NCBI RefSeq assembly: GCF_024347135.1 | Contig: NZ_AP024907.1 | Coordinates: forward strand, 3,029,001 to 3,093,000 | Length of the DNA: 64,000 bases | Reading direction: 5' to 3' | From: Vibrio spartinae | GTDB lineage: Bacteria > Pseudomonadota > Gammaproteobacteria > Enterobacterales > Vibrionaceae | Shown here: piece by piece, positions 35,394 to 45,239 of the stretch | How the letters are laid out: every line of letters begins with the position of its first letter | How positions within the stretch are numbered: the first letter of the stretch is position 1 | Notes under the pieces: generated by a model | The model's input: only the letters and a program-made list of their open reading frames with translations | Databases searched by the model: none | What the model was told of the DNA's origin: nothing | Translations under genes and position numbers: made by a program

Positions 35394-37856
35394 TTAAACC
35401 CCTAGTTTCCAACCGAGTGTCCGCATCACATCAGCAAAGACACCAGCGGCCGTGACTTCTGTCCCTGCGCCATATCCTCTCAGCACCAGAGGAATCGGTT
35501 GATAATAACGACTATAAAATGCCAATGCATTCTCGCCATCTTTGATTTTAAACATTGGATCATCTTCACTCGCCTGCGCAATACGTACGCGGCAACGCCC
35601 ATCGGCAATTTCTCCGACATAACGTAAAACTTTCCCTTCATCGGCCGCTTTTGCATAAAGCGATGCAAAATAATCATCAGCTTGCGGTAAGCGCGCCATA
35701 AACTCATCGATACTGCCTGAAGAATCAAAACCCGGTGGCAATGCCTGATCAATGTCGATATCACTCAGTTCAAGCTTCATTCCGGCTTCACGGGCCAGAA
35801 TCAATAGTTTACGGGCAACATCCATTCCTGATAAATCATCCCGAGGATCGGGCTCAGTAAACCCTTTATCTTTCGCGACTTGAGTTGCCTGACTTAACGT
35901 CAATCCTTCATCCAGTTTACCAAAAATAAATGAGAGAGAACCAGACAGAATCCCATTGAAACGCTCCAGCTCGTCTCCGGCAGCAATCAGATTCTGAAGG
36001 TTTTCAATCACTGGCAGACCGGCACCGACGGTTGTCTCATACATCAGTTTTCGACGCGAATTTCTCGACACTTGACGCAGTTGCTGATAGTACGCCATGC
36101 TCGCGGTGTTCGCCCGCTTGTTCGGTGTGACGACATGGAAGCCGGCACTGAGAAAATCAACATATTGATTGGCAATGACTTCACTTGAAGTACAGTCAAC
36201 TAAAACTGGGTTAATAATATGATTCCGTTGCACCAAAGCGATCAGCCTTGTCAGACTGAATGACTCAGAAGCACCTTCTTGCAAACGCTGACGCCAGTTG
36301 TCGAGCGGTAGCCCTTCGGCATCCAATAAGCAACCTTTACTATTGGCAAGACCACACACTCGGATCACAATATCTTTCGATGCTAACTTTTCTTGTTGGC
36401 GATTGATTTGATCAATCAGCTCACCGCCGACACCGCCGACACCAACCACAAAGACATCCAGATAATGTTTTGAATTGAACAAATTTTCATGACACGCTTT
36501 GATCGCTTCAGAAATCTTATCTTCCGGAATCACCGCTGAAATCGCACGTTCCGATGATCCTTGAGCAATCGCCACAATATTGACGTGAACTTCAGCCAGA
36601 GATGAGAAAAATTGCGATGCAATCCCCCGCGCGGTTCTCATTCCGTCACCAACCAGCGTCACAATCGCCAGATCATCCATGAAATCAACGGGTTCCAGCA
36701 AACCATCTTTCAGTTCTAACTCAAATGATTCAGACAACGCTCGTTTGGCCTTCTCTTTATCCTGAGATTCGATACAAAAACTGATTGAGTATTCAGATGA
36801 AGACTGGGTAATCAATACAATGGAAACACCGGCAGAAGACATTGAACCAAAGACTCGGCTGGCCATGCCAACCATTCCTTTCATTCCGGGACCAGAGACA
36901 TTGACCATCGTTAAGTCATTGAGCGTGGTAATGCCTTTGATTGGCAGTTTGTCTTCACCGGTATCTTGACCGATAAGCGTCCCGGGACCCTGTGGGTTAA
37001 AACTATTTTTAATCAGACAGGGAATCTGGAAGCGAGAAATCGGGGCAATGGTTTTAGGATGTAACACAGAAGCGCCGAAATAAGAGAGTTCCATGGCTTC
37101 TTGATAACTCAGCGACTTGAGTAATCGGGCATCATTCACTAACCGCGGGTCACAGTTATAAACACCGTCAACATCGGTCCAGATCTCACAGCATTCAGCC
37201 CGTAAACAAGCAGCTAAGACAGCTGCAGAATAATCCGAACCATTGCGCCCTAAACAAACCAGCTCACCTTTCGGATTACCCGCTGTAAAACCGGGCATGA
37301 TATGCACATGATTTTGAGGCAGTGGTGACTGTTTAAAGTTTTCTGTGGATGCGTCGACATCAACCATCGCTTCAAGATAACTACCGTTGGCCCGCAAGTA
37401 TTTCACTGGATCAATCAGACTGACATGATGGCCTTTTGCTTCGAGAACCGCCTTCATCAATTGGATGGAGATGCGCTCCCCTTTACTGATAATCCGTGCA
37501 TTCACATGTTCCGGGCACGCGCTTAACAATCCGATCCCATGGACATAACTTCTCAACTGGGCCATTGACTGACTGACTGTCTCGTCAAATGCTTCCCCTT
37601 TGAGGTTGGGTAATTCAGATTGAATGTCTTGATACAAACTGTGGAAAGAGGCTTCCAACTCATTGATCTGTAATCCAGCTTCTCCGATTGTCTGTGCAGA
37701 TTCAATCACTGCAACTAACTTGTTGGTCGTTTTCCCCGGCGCTGAAAGCACTACAGAAATATCTTCTTGTTGGGCATTATTGGCGATAATTTGTGCAGCT
37801 CTAAGAAAACGGTCGGCATCCGCCAAAGATGACCCACCAAACTTTAATACACGCAT
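35394..37856 (-). CDS. thrA: Bifunctional aspartokinase I / homoserine dehydrogenase I
   Basis: A fused enzyme catalysing the first and third steps of threonine synthesis. The 820-residue chain shows the aspartokinase domain ([16 protein letters not shown] at the N-terminus; [15 protein letters not shown] ~205), two ACT regulatory domains (~315-460; for example [20 protein letters not shown]) and the dehydrogenase part with a Rossmann motif [13 protein letters not shown] (~470) and [10 protein letters not shown] (~615). Threonine feedback through the ACT domains is expected. The ATG has a ggagga site. It follows the thr leader and attenuator. Confidence 0.97.
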   Translation of the reverse strand: MRVLKFGGSSLADADRFLRAAQIIANNAQQEDISVVLSAPGKTTNKLVAVIESAQTIGEAGLQINELEASFHSLYQDIQSELPNLKGEAFDETVSQSMAQLRSYVHGIGLLSACPEHVNARIISKGERISIQLMKAVLEAKGHHVSLIDPVKYLRANGSYLEAMVDVDASTENFKQSPLPQNHVHIMPGFTAGNPKGELVCLGRNGSDYSAAVLAACLRAECCEIWTDVDGVYNCDPRLVNDARLLKSLSYQEAMELSYFGASVLHPKTIAPISRFQIPCLIKNSFNPQGPGTLIGQDTGEDKLPIKGITTLNDLTMVNVSGPGMKGMVGMASRVFGSMSSAGVSIVLITQSSSEYSISFCIESQDKEKAKRALSESFELELKDGLLEPVDFMDDLAIVTLVGDGMRTARGIASQFFSSLAEVHVNIVAIAQGSSERAISAVIPEDKISEAIKACHENLFNSKHYLDVFVVGVGGVGGELIDQINRQQEKLASKDIVIRVCGLANSKGCLLDAEGLPLDNWRQRLQEGASESFSLTRLIALVQRNHIINPVLVDCTSSEVIANQYVDFLSAGFHVVTPNKRANTASMAYYQQLRQVSRNSRRKLMYETTVGAGLPVIENLQNLIAAGDELERFNGILSGSLSFIFGKLDEGLTLSQATQVAKDKGFTEPDPRDDLSGMDVARKLLILAREAGMKLELSDIDIDQALPPGFDSSGSIDEFMARLPQADDYFASLYAKAADEGKVLRYVGEIADGRCRVRIAQASEDDPMFKIKDGENALAFYSRYYQPIPLVLRGYGAGTEVTAAGVFADVMRTLGWKLGV

Positions 37857-37884
37857 CCCTTCCTCCAGTGTGATTAAATAGTAT

Positions 37885-37924
37885 AAAAAAAGGCCTGTAT
37901 CTTGTGGGATACAGGCCTTTTTTT
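37885..37924 (-). terminator. thr operon attenuator terminator
   Basis: A perfect 17-bp hairpin (arms 37885-37901 and 37908-37924, core AAGGCCTGTATC / GATACAGGCCTT) with a six-base loop and a T run on the minus strand. It lies between the leader peptide stop (37938) and thrA (37856), exactly where an attenuator must be. Confidence 0.95.
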
Positions 37925-37937
37925 GAAGTTTTTTCGC

Positions 37938-38021
37938 TCAGCAGCCTGCCCCAACATTAATGGTGTTGGTAATAATAATGGTGGTGGTGCTAATCATTAC
38001 TACAGGGTGGCTGAATGTCAT
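37938..38021 (-). CDS. thrL: thr operon leader peptide ThrL
   Basis: A 27-codon frame from ATG 38021 to TGA 37938. It encodes six Thr and five Ile, mostly clustered (ISTTTIIITNTI, residues 10-21). Slow reading of these codons when charged Thr- or Ile-tRNA is scarce would favour an antiterminator over the hairpin at 37885-37924, so thrABC is transcribed. The sequence differs from the E. coli leader but keeps the logic. The ribosome-binding site (gaag) is weak. Confidence 0.92.
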   Translation of the reverse strand: MTFSHPVVMISTTTIIITNTINVGAGC

Positions 38022-38183
38022 GTAACTTCGACTCAATAAGATAACGTTTTCCTACGTGTACCTTATTATGAGGGGGAGAGTCAATTAAAAATTATACTTT
38101 TTTGCCCATTCGAGAGAAAATACGCTCAAAATAAGATTCTTCATAACTTTCCCTGAATGTCTCCAAACGAAACCATAAGTGAA

Positions 38184-38669
38184 TTAGTTAACTTCTAATG
38201 GTTGCTCTGAAACCAGAATGCCATTCCAGTCGGCATAAATGTAGTCTCCGGGTTGAATCATCTGATTCATGATAGAGAGTGTCACATTGACATAACCGGC
38301 ACCCTTTTTCTCGGTACTAAATGGACAAACACCTAAAGCTTTCACGCCTAAGTTCAACTCTGACAACGCCATGACATCTCGGACTGCACCATAGACAATC
38401 ACACCTTCCCAGCCGTTTTTTACGGCGTCAAATGCCACTATATCTCCCATAAGCGCTTTCTTACATGAACCATGCCCATCGATGACTAAGACTTTCCCCT
38501 TACCATTTTGCTTCAGTATGTCTCTCACTTTCGAGTTATCGTGATAACAACGAATCGTGACAATTTCGCCCCAAAAGGCATCTCTCTGCCCAAAATTCTG
38601 TAAGGGCAGGTCAAGCAAAGTCACCTGTGACTCGTACTTGTCGCAAAGATCTGGTGTTATATCTCTCAT
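38184..38669 (-). CDS. RraA-like / HMG-aldolase family protein
   Basis: A 161-residue protein of the RraA/4-hydroxy-4-methyl-2-oxoglutarate aldolase family. It shares the E. coli RraA pattern ([74 protein letters not shown]). The YGAVRDV motif keeps the Arg-Asp pair that binds substrate and metal in active aldolases; RraA of E. coli has Gln at the second place. The protein may therefore be an aldolase rather than an RNase E inhibitor (inference). The start ATG at 38669 has a strong ggagg site. DUF3293 lies 75 bases upstream on the same strand, possibly one operon. Confidence 0.85.
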   Translation of the reverse strand: MRDITPDLCDKYESQVTLLDLPLQNFGQRDAFWGEIVTIRCYHDNSKVRDILKQNGKGKVLVIDGHGSCKKALMGDIVAFDAVKNGWEGVIVYGAVRDVMALSELNLGVKALGVCPFSTEKKGAGYVNVTLSIMNQMIQPGDYIYADWNGILVSEQPLEVN

Positions 38670-38744
38670 CGTTCCTCCATGATTTCTCATTCTAAATTTG
38701 GCTACAGACGGATCACGAGTCACCTCTTCATCTTTGGTCGAGGT

Positions 38745-39182
38745 CTATCTCAACCGCCCTGAAGAGGTCAATATTCGTGAGCCGGACACATCAATTCTTT
38801 CGGACAATACTCCCAATTCATCACATCTGGAATCGACACAGGAATGCAAGAAAACAGTCTCACTTTGGACATAAAATATAGCATTCTGTTCAAACTTTCG
38901 GCCTAAATTCAAAGCTAATTCAAGACAAATTGCAACTGCAAAACTTTCTTCTACCCACTCAAAAACAGCATCACCTGCTAAAACGGGGGTCCACGGGGAG
39001 GTGTTGAAGTGCTGACATAATTGTTCATTATTCGTTTTATTGTCCTGATAAGACAACTGACAGCTTCGCGGGTTCCATGCCGTGATGATAGAAAACTCAG
39101 GCCCCGGCAACGGCTGAGAAAAAATAAAATACGTCGATGCATAAGCTTGCCACAGTCGATCATCAATCTGATATTTTCCCAT
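38745..39182 (-). CDS. DUF3293-domain protein
   Basis: A 145-residue protein of unknown function. The pattern FSIITAWNPRS (~residue 31), NNEQL, PVLAGDAVFEWVEESFAV (~65-83) and GRKFEQNAIFYV (~95) is that of the DUF3293 family. The frame opens further upstream (39263), but the ATG at 39182 (MGKYQIDDRLWQAYAS) fits the family start and has an agggt site. It is divergent from arcA; an FNR box lies 47 bases upstream of this start. Confidence 0.8.
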   Translation of the reverse strand: MGKYQIDDRLWQAYASTYFIFSQPLPGPEFSIITAWNPRSCQLSYQDNKTNNEQLCQHFNTSPWTPVLAGDAVFEWVEESFAVAICLELALNLGRKFEQNAIFYVQSETVFLHSCVDSRCDELGVLSERIDVSGSRILTSSGRLR

Positions 39183-39228
39183 GATATCAACCCTATAAAG
39201 ATGCCGATGTTTCTGGCGTTGACCTCTA

Positions 39229-39242
39229 TTGACATAAATCAA
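39229..39242. promoter_or_regulatory. FNR box between DUF3293 and arcA
   Basis: TTGACATAAATCAA is one base from the FNR consensus TTGAT-N4-ATCAA. It lies between two divergent genes, so it could serve either; a repressing site for DUF3293 or an activating site for an upstream arcA promoter are both possible. Confidence 0.62.
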
Positions 39243-39497
39243 CAAACTGTTGGGTATTAACAATCTATCGTTGTTACCATGCTGTTAACAATATAAAATC
39301 CATCGCAACAAATAGTAGAAACAGACAAGGTTACGGAGCACCTTGCATAACACATCCACGGATGGCGGGACAATGAGCATGTTGTATTCTATGTGAATAC
39401 TTTGCTTTTTTATCAACATATTATTACTGGTGTGTTATATATTACCAATAATAAGTTCTATATTTAGTACAAATTTTTCATAAATTAGGTACCGCCG
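39243..39497 (+). promoter_or_regulatory. arcA upstream region and long leader
   Basis: About 255 bases. A plausible promoter is TTGTTA (39271-39276), 17-base gap, TAAAAT (39294-39299), which would give a ~190-base leader. TTAACA (39257), TTACC (39274) and TTAACA (39285) overlap it; the last two are 11 bases apart like ArcA-type direct repeats. Close to arcA is an imperfect 11-bp inverted repeat (39421-39431 / 39444-39454). Confidence 0.45.
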
Positions 39498-40214
39498 ATG
39501 CAAACCCCGCAGATTCTTATCGTAGAAGACGAGCAAGTCACTCGTAACACTCTTAAGAGTATTTTCGAAGCAGAGGGATACGCTGTATACGAAGCTAGTA
39601 ATGGCGAAGAGATGAACCATATTCTCTCAGACAAATCCGTTAATCTAGTGATTATGGACATCAATTTACCCGGCAAAAATGGACTACTTCTCGCTCGAGA
39701 GCTCAGAGAACAAGCCGACGTTGCGCTGATGTTCCTGACCGGTCGTGATAATGAAGTCGATAAAATTCTTGGCCTAGAGATCGGTGCCGACGACTATATC
39801 ACCAAGCCATTTAACCCGAGAGAACTCACGATCCGTGCTCGCAACCTCCTGAGCCGCTCCATGAGTTCAAATACCGCATATGAAGAGAAACGTTCAGTCG
39901 AACGCTATATTTTCAACGGGTGGGAATTGGATATCAATAGTCGTTCGCTGATCAATCCGGATGGTGAAAGCTATAAGCTCCCTCGTTCCGAGTTCAGAGC
40001 ACTGCTGCATTTCTGTGAGAATCCCGGCAAAATTCAGACGCGTGCCGATCTGCTGAAAAAAATGACAGGGCGTGAGCTCAAACCGCATGATCGGACAGTT
40101 GATGTCACGATCCGCAGAATTCGGAAACATTTTGAATCCATTCCAGGTACCCCTGAAATCATCGCGACCATTCACGGTGAAGGTTATCGCTTCTGTGGTG
40201 ATATCGAAGAATAA
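39498..40214 (+). CDS. arcA: ArcA, aerobic respiration response regulator
   Basis: ArcA represses aerobic metabolism genes when phosphorylated by ArcB under low oxygen. The 238-residue OmpR-type regulator has the receiver domain (acidic pair VEDEQ, phosphorylated D54 in [14 protein letters not shown] lysine) and the winged-helix domain ([19 protein letters not shown]). Length is that of E. coli ArcA. It is convergent with arcB and shares its terminator, so sensor and regulator are neighbours here, unlike in E. coli. Confidence 0.97.
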   Translation: MQTPQILIVEDEQVTRNTLKSIFEAEGYAVYEASNGEEMNHILSDKSVNLVIMDINLPGKNGLLLARELREQADVALMFLTGRDNEVDKILGLEIGADDYITKPFNPRELTIRARNLLSRSMSSNTAYEEKRSVERYIFNGWELDINSRSLINPDGESYKLPRSEFRALLHFCENPGKIQTRADLLKKMTGRELKPHDRTVDVTIRRIRKHFESIPGTPEIIATIHGEGYRFCGDIEE

Positions 40215-40239
40215 CCACTTCGGGTTGTGCACTGATTAA

Positions 40240-40267
40240 AAAAAGCCTCCTTGTCCGGAGGCTTTTT
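40240..40267. terminator. Bidirectional terminator between arcA and arcB
   Basis: Perfect 11-bp stem AAAAAGCCTCC (40240-40250) / GGAGGCTTTTT (40257-40267) with a six-base loop; T runs on both strands. Confidence 0.93.
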
Positions 40268-40272
40268 ATTGG

Positions 40273-42654
40273 TCATTTTTCACTGAGCCATTGACGAAGA
40301 CATTGAATATCTTGCGCATATTCAGTCTTGATTTCTTCAACCCAATCGGTAATATTTTCCCACCAGGCTGGTGCTTGTGGGGATTGCGCTTTTTGTGCCA
40401 CCGCCTGAATTCGGGCTAAACCGATAGAACCAGCTGCACCTTTGATTTTATGCGCTTCAGAAACAATGCCACTTTGATCTTTGGCGACCATATTTGAATC
40501 CAGAATATCGAGATAATCCGGCATCATCGCTTCGAACATCTCAATACTGTCCAGTACCGGTTGTTTGCCGACAATATCAACATAAGCACCCAACATATCC
40601 AAATCCAGAATACGGTTATACTGTTCTTTTTTCTTATCGGCTTCAGAATGTGGATGAGGCGTCTCCACCACATGATCAATCCGATGCGACACCTCACGTT
40701 CGAGCTCATGCTCCGCCCCGAAATAACGATGAATGATGCTCTGGACAGCCCCCACGGAAAGCGGCTTACTGATCGCATCATCCATGCCTTTCTCCAGATA
40801 TTCCCGCTTATCTTTTAGCACATTGGCCGTTAAAGCCACCAGTGGCGGCAATGGGTAGTTTTGGCCATATTGTTGCCGATAGAACTGAGCGACATCAAAG
40901 CCGGTCATATCCGGCAACTGGATATCCAGCAAGACCAAGTCATAACGATCCGGCACAAACAGTTTTTTCGCTTCTTCGCCACTCATGGCAACCGTGATTG
41001 AATGCCCTAAACTTTCCAGCAGCGATTTGGCGACCGTCACATTCAATTCAATATCTTCAACCATAAAGATATTCAGCGTTTTCTGCGTCACAGGAGAAGC
41101 GGGCGTCAACAGCGCATCATCAGCCAAAGGTACATTCAGTGAAATAGTAAAGGTACTGCCGAACCCTTCTTCACTACTGACGGTTATATCCCCATCCATG
41201 AGGTTTATCAGTTGTCGTGATACCGCCAGACCAATACCGGTCCCGACGGCATGCAAGTTATCCTTACCAGATTTCACCTGGTAATACATGGCAAAAATCT
41301 TATCCAATTCTGCTTCAGCAATCCCAATCCCCGTATCCTCAATATCCATGATGATATGCGCACTATCTTCCTCAATCTCAGAACTGATGGTCATCACGAT
41401 GCCGCCTTCACGGGTAAACTTCATCGCATTACTAATCAGGTTCCAAAGCACCTGTCGTAGCCGAGTACCATCGACCATCACTACATATGACAGTTCGGTC
41501 AGCCTTTCCAGATCAAAGCGCAATCCTTTCTGCTCCGCCATTAATGCAGCCAGATTCTCAAGTTCCGTGACAAATTCACCAAGATTCAGCGGTTGCGGGA
41601 AAAGCTCTAGTTTGCGCTGATCAAATTTATCCATATCGATAATATCGTTAAAAATATTGCCCAATGTGATCGCACTGATATGAATGGTTTGTAGATATTT
41701 CCGTTGTTCCTGAGTCATGGTCGTATCCAATAGCATCCGACTCAGCCCCACAATCCCATTCAGTGGGGTTCTTAACTCATGACTGATAGTGGCAATAAAG
41801 GTAGTTTTATCGCGGCTGGCTTTCTCCAGTGACTCTTCATGACGCTTACGCTCAGTGATATCCCGACCGAAACCAACTAAGCCCAAATGGCGGCCTTCTT
41901 TGCTGTAAAACGGTACTTTTCTGATTTCAAAGTAGTTCTTACGACCATCAGGGTATTCCAACCACTGTTCATAGGTTACGGCACAGTTTTGGGAGAACAA
42001 CTGTTGATCCGTTTCCACAATCGGCTGAGCAATTTCTTCACTGTAAACATCCCACGGTGTCAGTCCAACCAGCTCTCTTTCTTTTTTCCCCGTCAACTCT
42101 TCCATGGCCCGGTTACAACCGGAGAAAACGCCCTCAGCATTGCGGTAATAAATTAAATCAGGCGAAGCATCGATAAATGATCGAAGCAGTGCGGTTCGCT
42201 CTGCTAACTCCAACTGGGTCTTTTCTCGCTGATAGACCTCGTTTTCCAGATCCGCCATGGCTTCTTCCCGCGCTTCCTCGGCTTTGATCCGCTCTTCAAT
42301 CTCCTGATTCAGTTTGACAATATTCTGCTGTAACTGATAATTCAGCTCTTGATCGCGAGAGCGCATATCTTTTAATTTTGCGACCAGCTTAGATAACCGT
42401 TGTCTCGATTCTTCAAGTTGATCCACCACGACAGAAAGAAAATAGACAGCCCAAGGTGTAATAATCAATCCAAAAAACACCGAACGGATAATATCGATAT
42501 TATCGACATAGCCATGCAGTGCGAGGGTAATCCCGACCTGAACAATCACCGCCAGTGCCATCAGAGCCAAGGCTAAAAGAATTGAAAAACGGAGAATCCC
42601 CAGCTTAACCAATAGGTCCACATAATACTGAGCCAGATTTTTCATCGGTTTCAT
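40273..42654 (-). CDS. arcB: ArcB, hybrid sensor histidine kinase
   Basis: ArcB senses the redox state of quinones and phosphorylates ArcA by a phosphorelay. From the ATG at 42654 the 793-residue protein has two membrane segments (~20-45, ~58-78), a coiled-coil linker, a PAS domain (~150-270), a kinase core with H292 (ISHELRTPLNG, same number as E. coli), an ATPase domain, a receiver domain with D577 (YDLVLLDIQLPDMTG) and an HPt domain with H735 (EAHKIKGAAGSIGL). The frame opens 26 codons further upstream, but the ggag site and the H292 numbering support 42654. Confidence 0.97.
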   Translation of the reverse strand: MKPMKNLAQYYVDLLVKLGILRFSILLALALMALAVIVQVGITLALHGYVDNIDIIRSVFFGLIITPWAVYFLSVVVDQLEESRQRLSKLVAKLKDMRSRDQELNYQLQQNIVKLNQEIEERIKAEEAREEAMADLENEVYQREKTQLELAERTALLRSFIDASPDLIYYRNAEGVFSGCNRAMEELTGKKERELVGLTPWDVYSEEIAQPIVETDQQLFSQNCAVTYEQWLEYPDGRKNYFEIRKVPFYSKEGRHLGLVGFGRDITERKRHEESLEKASRDKTTFIATISHELRTPLNGIVGLSRMLLDTTMTQEQRKYLQTIHISAITLGNIFNDIIDMDKFDQRKLELFPQPLNLGEFVTELENLAALMAEQKGLRFDLERLTELSYVVMVDGTRLRQVLWNLISNAMKFTREGGIVMTISSEIEEDSAHIIMDIEDTGIGIAEAELDKIFAMYYQVKSGKDNLHAVGTGIGLAVSRQLINLMDGDITVSSEEGFGSTFTISLNVPLADDALLTPASPVTQKTLNIFMVEDIELNVTVAKSLLESLGHSITVAMSGEEAKKLFVPDRYDLVLLDIQLPDMTGFDVAQFYRQQYGQNYPLPPLVALTANVLKDKREYLEKGMDDAISKPLSVGAVQSIIHRYFGAEHELEREVSHRIDHVVETPHPHSEADKKKEQYNRILDLDMLGAYVDIVGKQPVLDSIEMFEAMMPDYLDILDSNMVAKDQSGIVSEAHKIKGAAGSIGLARIQAVAQKAQSPQAPAWWENITDWVEEIKTEYAQDIQCLRQWLSEK

Positions 42655-42744
42655 TAAAAACGCTCCAGACAACGATATCGCGCTAAATTCGGTAGGAAGA
42701 ACATGTTCAGACCAAGGCCGTCCAAACGACAAACAGGCAATCCA

Positions 42745-44142
42745 TTATCGCCTGCCCAAAGATTCATAATAGATACATGTGCGGTTACGCCCCTGCATTT
42801 TTGCCTGATGCAGGGCCTGTTCCGCATAGGCAACAAATTGTTCAGATAACTCATCGGTTTTGGGCACTAGAGAGACAATGCCCATACTCACCGTAACGTG
42901 ATTCGAGACATCCGACACCGGATGAGGCAACTGAATCTGTTTAAATTCAGAATGAATTTTTTCAGCGACCCAACAGGCGCCGTCAATATGGGTATTGGGC
43001 AAAATAAAAGCAAACCGATCACCATCATAACGGGCAATACAATCTGAAGAACGACTCATCACCCGTTGCAGCGCCAATGCAACCGTGCATAGCGTCTCAT
43101 CCCCTTGCTCATCGCCATAATGTTGATTGTAACTCTCAAAACAATCGACATCACATAGGATAACCGCCAGTGGCTGCTTCTCTCGAATATGAATATGCCA
43201 TAGTGTTTCCAACGTTTCATCAAAACGCTTGCGGCTGATAATCCCCGTCAGTTGCTCAAAAGAGTGAATGTGGTGAGCATTGACCAGTTGCACTGAAGGT
43301 TCGCCAGAATACCACGCTGTAATATCGCGGATAATCAACAGCGCAAACACTTGATTGGTCGCTGGTGAACGATACACAGATTTCAGCACATCAAACCATT
43401 GTCGTGGCTCTCTTGCTAACTGATCAATGTAACGAATGGGTTGTTCAGCCTCTACATCTTGTTCGGTCAACGCAAACATCTGTTGAAAAAAGGGCGCCTC
43501 TTGTACCGGCCAAGTCAGCGGCTGACCGGTCACTTGTGCCATCTCATCCTGACCCAATAAATGTGCAAACGACAAATTACAGGAACGACAGTAACCATCA
43601 TCTTGAATGACCGCGATCGCATCCGGAGAGGCATCCCAGAGTTGTTGCATCAGATCATCGGTTCGAATCGAGTGATGGTCCTCAGTCGCTTCTGCGCACT
43701 CATGATGAATCAGCATTTGTACCATCCAGGCGGTTTGTCCTTGGAACACCGTATCCTTGACCTGAAATTCAATTTGTACTGAATGATCTTCACCCACCGG
43801 CCAGTCGATGAACTGGCGGGAATGCTCTTGATAACTTTTATCAATGAGTTCAGAGAAATACTCGCGTTGAGAAGCACTCACCCAAGGAGAGAACTGAACA
43901 AGACGCCCATGCGTCTGAAGCTGAAGTGCATGTTGTGCCAGCGCGTTGGCAAACAAAATTTGATGATTTTTCCGCGACACCATTAACAACGCACATGGCA
44001 CATGAACAAACATATCGTGCAAATGGCGAATTTTTCGGCGGTATAACATCCATAAGGCAATCCCAGCGAGTACAGCAATGATACTCCCCATACCAAGCGC
44101 AATTTCCAGCTGAGTATAATGTTCCCATGTCAACTGCGACAT
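42745..44142 (-). CDS. Membrane PAS/GGDEF protein with degenerate active site
   Basis: A 465-residue protein: one membrane segment (residues ~14-34), PAS-like sensor regions (~45-290) and a C-terminal GGDEF domain (~300-465). The signature loop reads RYDGDRFAFIL (D373, G374, D375, R376, F377) instead of GG(D/E)EF, so the first glycine and the key glutamate are lost. Diguanylate cyclase activity is unlikely; a regulatory or c-di-GMP/GTP-sensing role is more likely. The gene lies 90 bases upstream of arcB on the same strand and may be co-transcribed with it. Its order next to arcB is conserved in V. cholerae as I recall. Confidence 0.87.
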   Translation of the reverse strand: MSQLTWEHYTQLEIALGMGSIIAVLAGIALWMLYRRKIRHLHDMFVHVPCALLMVSRKNHQILFANALAQHALQLQTHGRLVQFSPWVSASQREYFSELIDKSYQEHSRQFIDWPVGEDHSVQIEFQVKDTVFQGQTAWMVQMLIHHECAEATEDHHSIRTDDLMQQLWDASPDAIAVIQDDGYCRSCNLSFAHLLGQDEMAQVTGQPLTWPVQEAPFFQQMFALTEQDVEAEQPIRYIDQLAREPRQWFDVLKSVYRSPATNQVFALLIIRDITAWYSGEPSVQLVNAHHIHSFEQLTGIISRKRFDETLETLWHIHIREKQPLAVILCDVDCFESYNQHYGDEQGDETLCTVALALQRVMSRSSDCIARYDGDRFAFILPNTHIDGACWVAEKIHSEFKQIQLPHPVSDVSNHVTVSMGIVSLVPKTDELSEQFVAYAEQALHQAKMQGRNRTCIYYESLGRR

Positions 44143-44294
44143 CGCTATTACCTTCTGTTAACAATTCTTCTTATAAGAATAACAAGTTATTTCATAAATA
44201 CTCTATACGTTTGAGTAAGATATCTAACTGTGTCACTGAAAAAAGGCAAAGCACCGCAAAAACAGCCAATCGGTCCGCGATTCACGACATGTCA

Positions 44295-45239
44295 TCACTT
44301 GATGCTGTGAACCTGAGGAAACACAAATTCTTTGCCGATGAAGGAACCTTGTCCCCCTTTTTGATTGAGAGCACGTTCAATTTCCGTCATCGCCAGCCAG
44401 CGATTTTCACACCATAACGGTGCGAGCAGCGTCGGTCTGCGGGCTGATGCGGAGACCCGATGATAAATCACATCGGCCGGTGTTCGGCGGATGATGTCAC
44501 TGGCTGTTTCAACATAGTAAGATAATTCTGGTGCATGGAGTCTGCCGGCGCGCCAAGACTTTGCCATCACACTGCCTTCCACAATATGTAACCCATGCAG
44601 TTTAAGACCATCCGTGCCTGTATTCAGAACCTGATCAAGCGTCTCAAGATTATCACACGATGATTCACCGGGAAGTCCGACGATCAAATGCGTGCAAACT
44701 TTCAGCCCCAATGCCCGGGCTTGTCTCGTGACCTGATCATAGCAAGCAAAATCATGTCCCCGATTAATCCGTTTCAATGTTCGCTGATGTGCGGTTTGCA
44801 ATCCCAGTTCCAGCCAGACTTCATAGCCTTGCTGTTGATAATCGGCTAGCAGTGCCAGCACACCGGGGGCCACACAGTCCGGACGAGTACCGACACACAA
44901 TCCCACCACATCTGCCGTACAAAGCGCTTCTTCATACATCTGTTTGAGCCGTTCAACCTCAGCATAGGTACTGGTATATGCTTGAAAATAAGCTAGATAC
45001 TTTCTGGCACGCGACACTTCGCCCGCTCGGGCGACCAGTTGCTCACGGATACTTTGATGCTGAGTCTGTTCATCCGCAAATGAAGCCACATTGCAAAAAG
45101 TGCATCCGCCCCGACCTATCGTGCCATCCCGGTTGGGACAGCTGAACCCGCCATGTAATGTTAACTTATGGACCCGTTCACCATAACGACGTTTCAGATC
45201 TTGTCCTAATGTATTAACCAGCTCATGTAACTGTTTCAA
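44295..45239 (-). CDS. YhcC-family radical SAM protein
   Basis: A 314-residue radical SAM protein of the YhcC type. The iron-sulphur motif has the family's long spacing CPNRDGTIGRGGCTFC (residues ~34-49) rather than plain CxxxCxxC. Further conserved stretches are GTRPDCV (~117), WLELGLQTAHQRTLKRINRGH (~142) and HLIVGLPGES (~184). The reaction is not known to me; in E. coli yhcC lies beside gltB, and here it is divergent from the first gltB, a conserved association. Confidence 0.87.
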   Translation of the reverse strand: MKQLHELVNTLGQDLKRRYGERVHKLTLHGGFSCPNRDGTIGRGGCTFCNVASFADEQTQHQSIREQLVARAGEVSRARKYLAYFQAYTSTYAEVERLKQMYEEALCTADVVGLCVGTRPDCVAPGVLALLADYQQQGYEVWLELGLQTAHQRTLKRINRGHDFACYDQVTRQARALGLKVCTHLIVGLPGESSCDNLETLDQVLNTGTDGLKLHGLHIVEGSVMAKSWRAGRLHAPELSYYVETASDIIRRTPADVIYHRVSASARRPTLLAPLWCENRWLAMTEIERALNQKGGQGSFIGKEFVFPQVHSIK

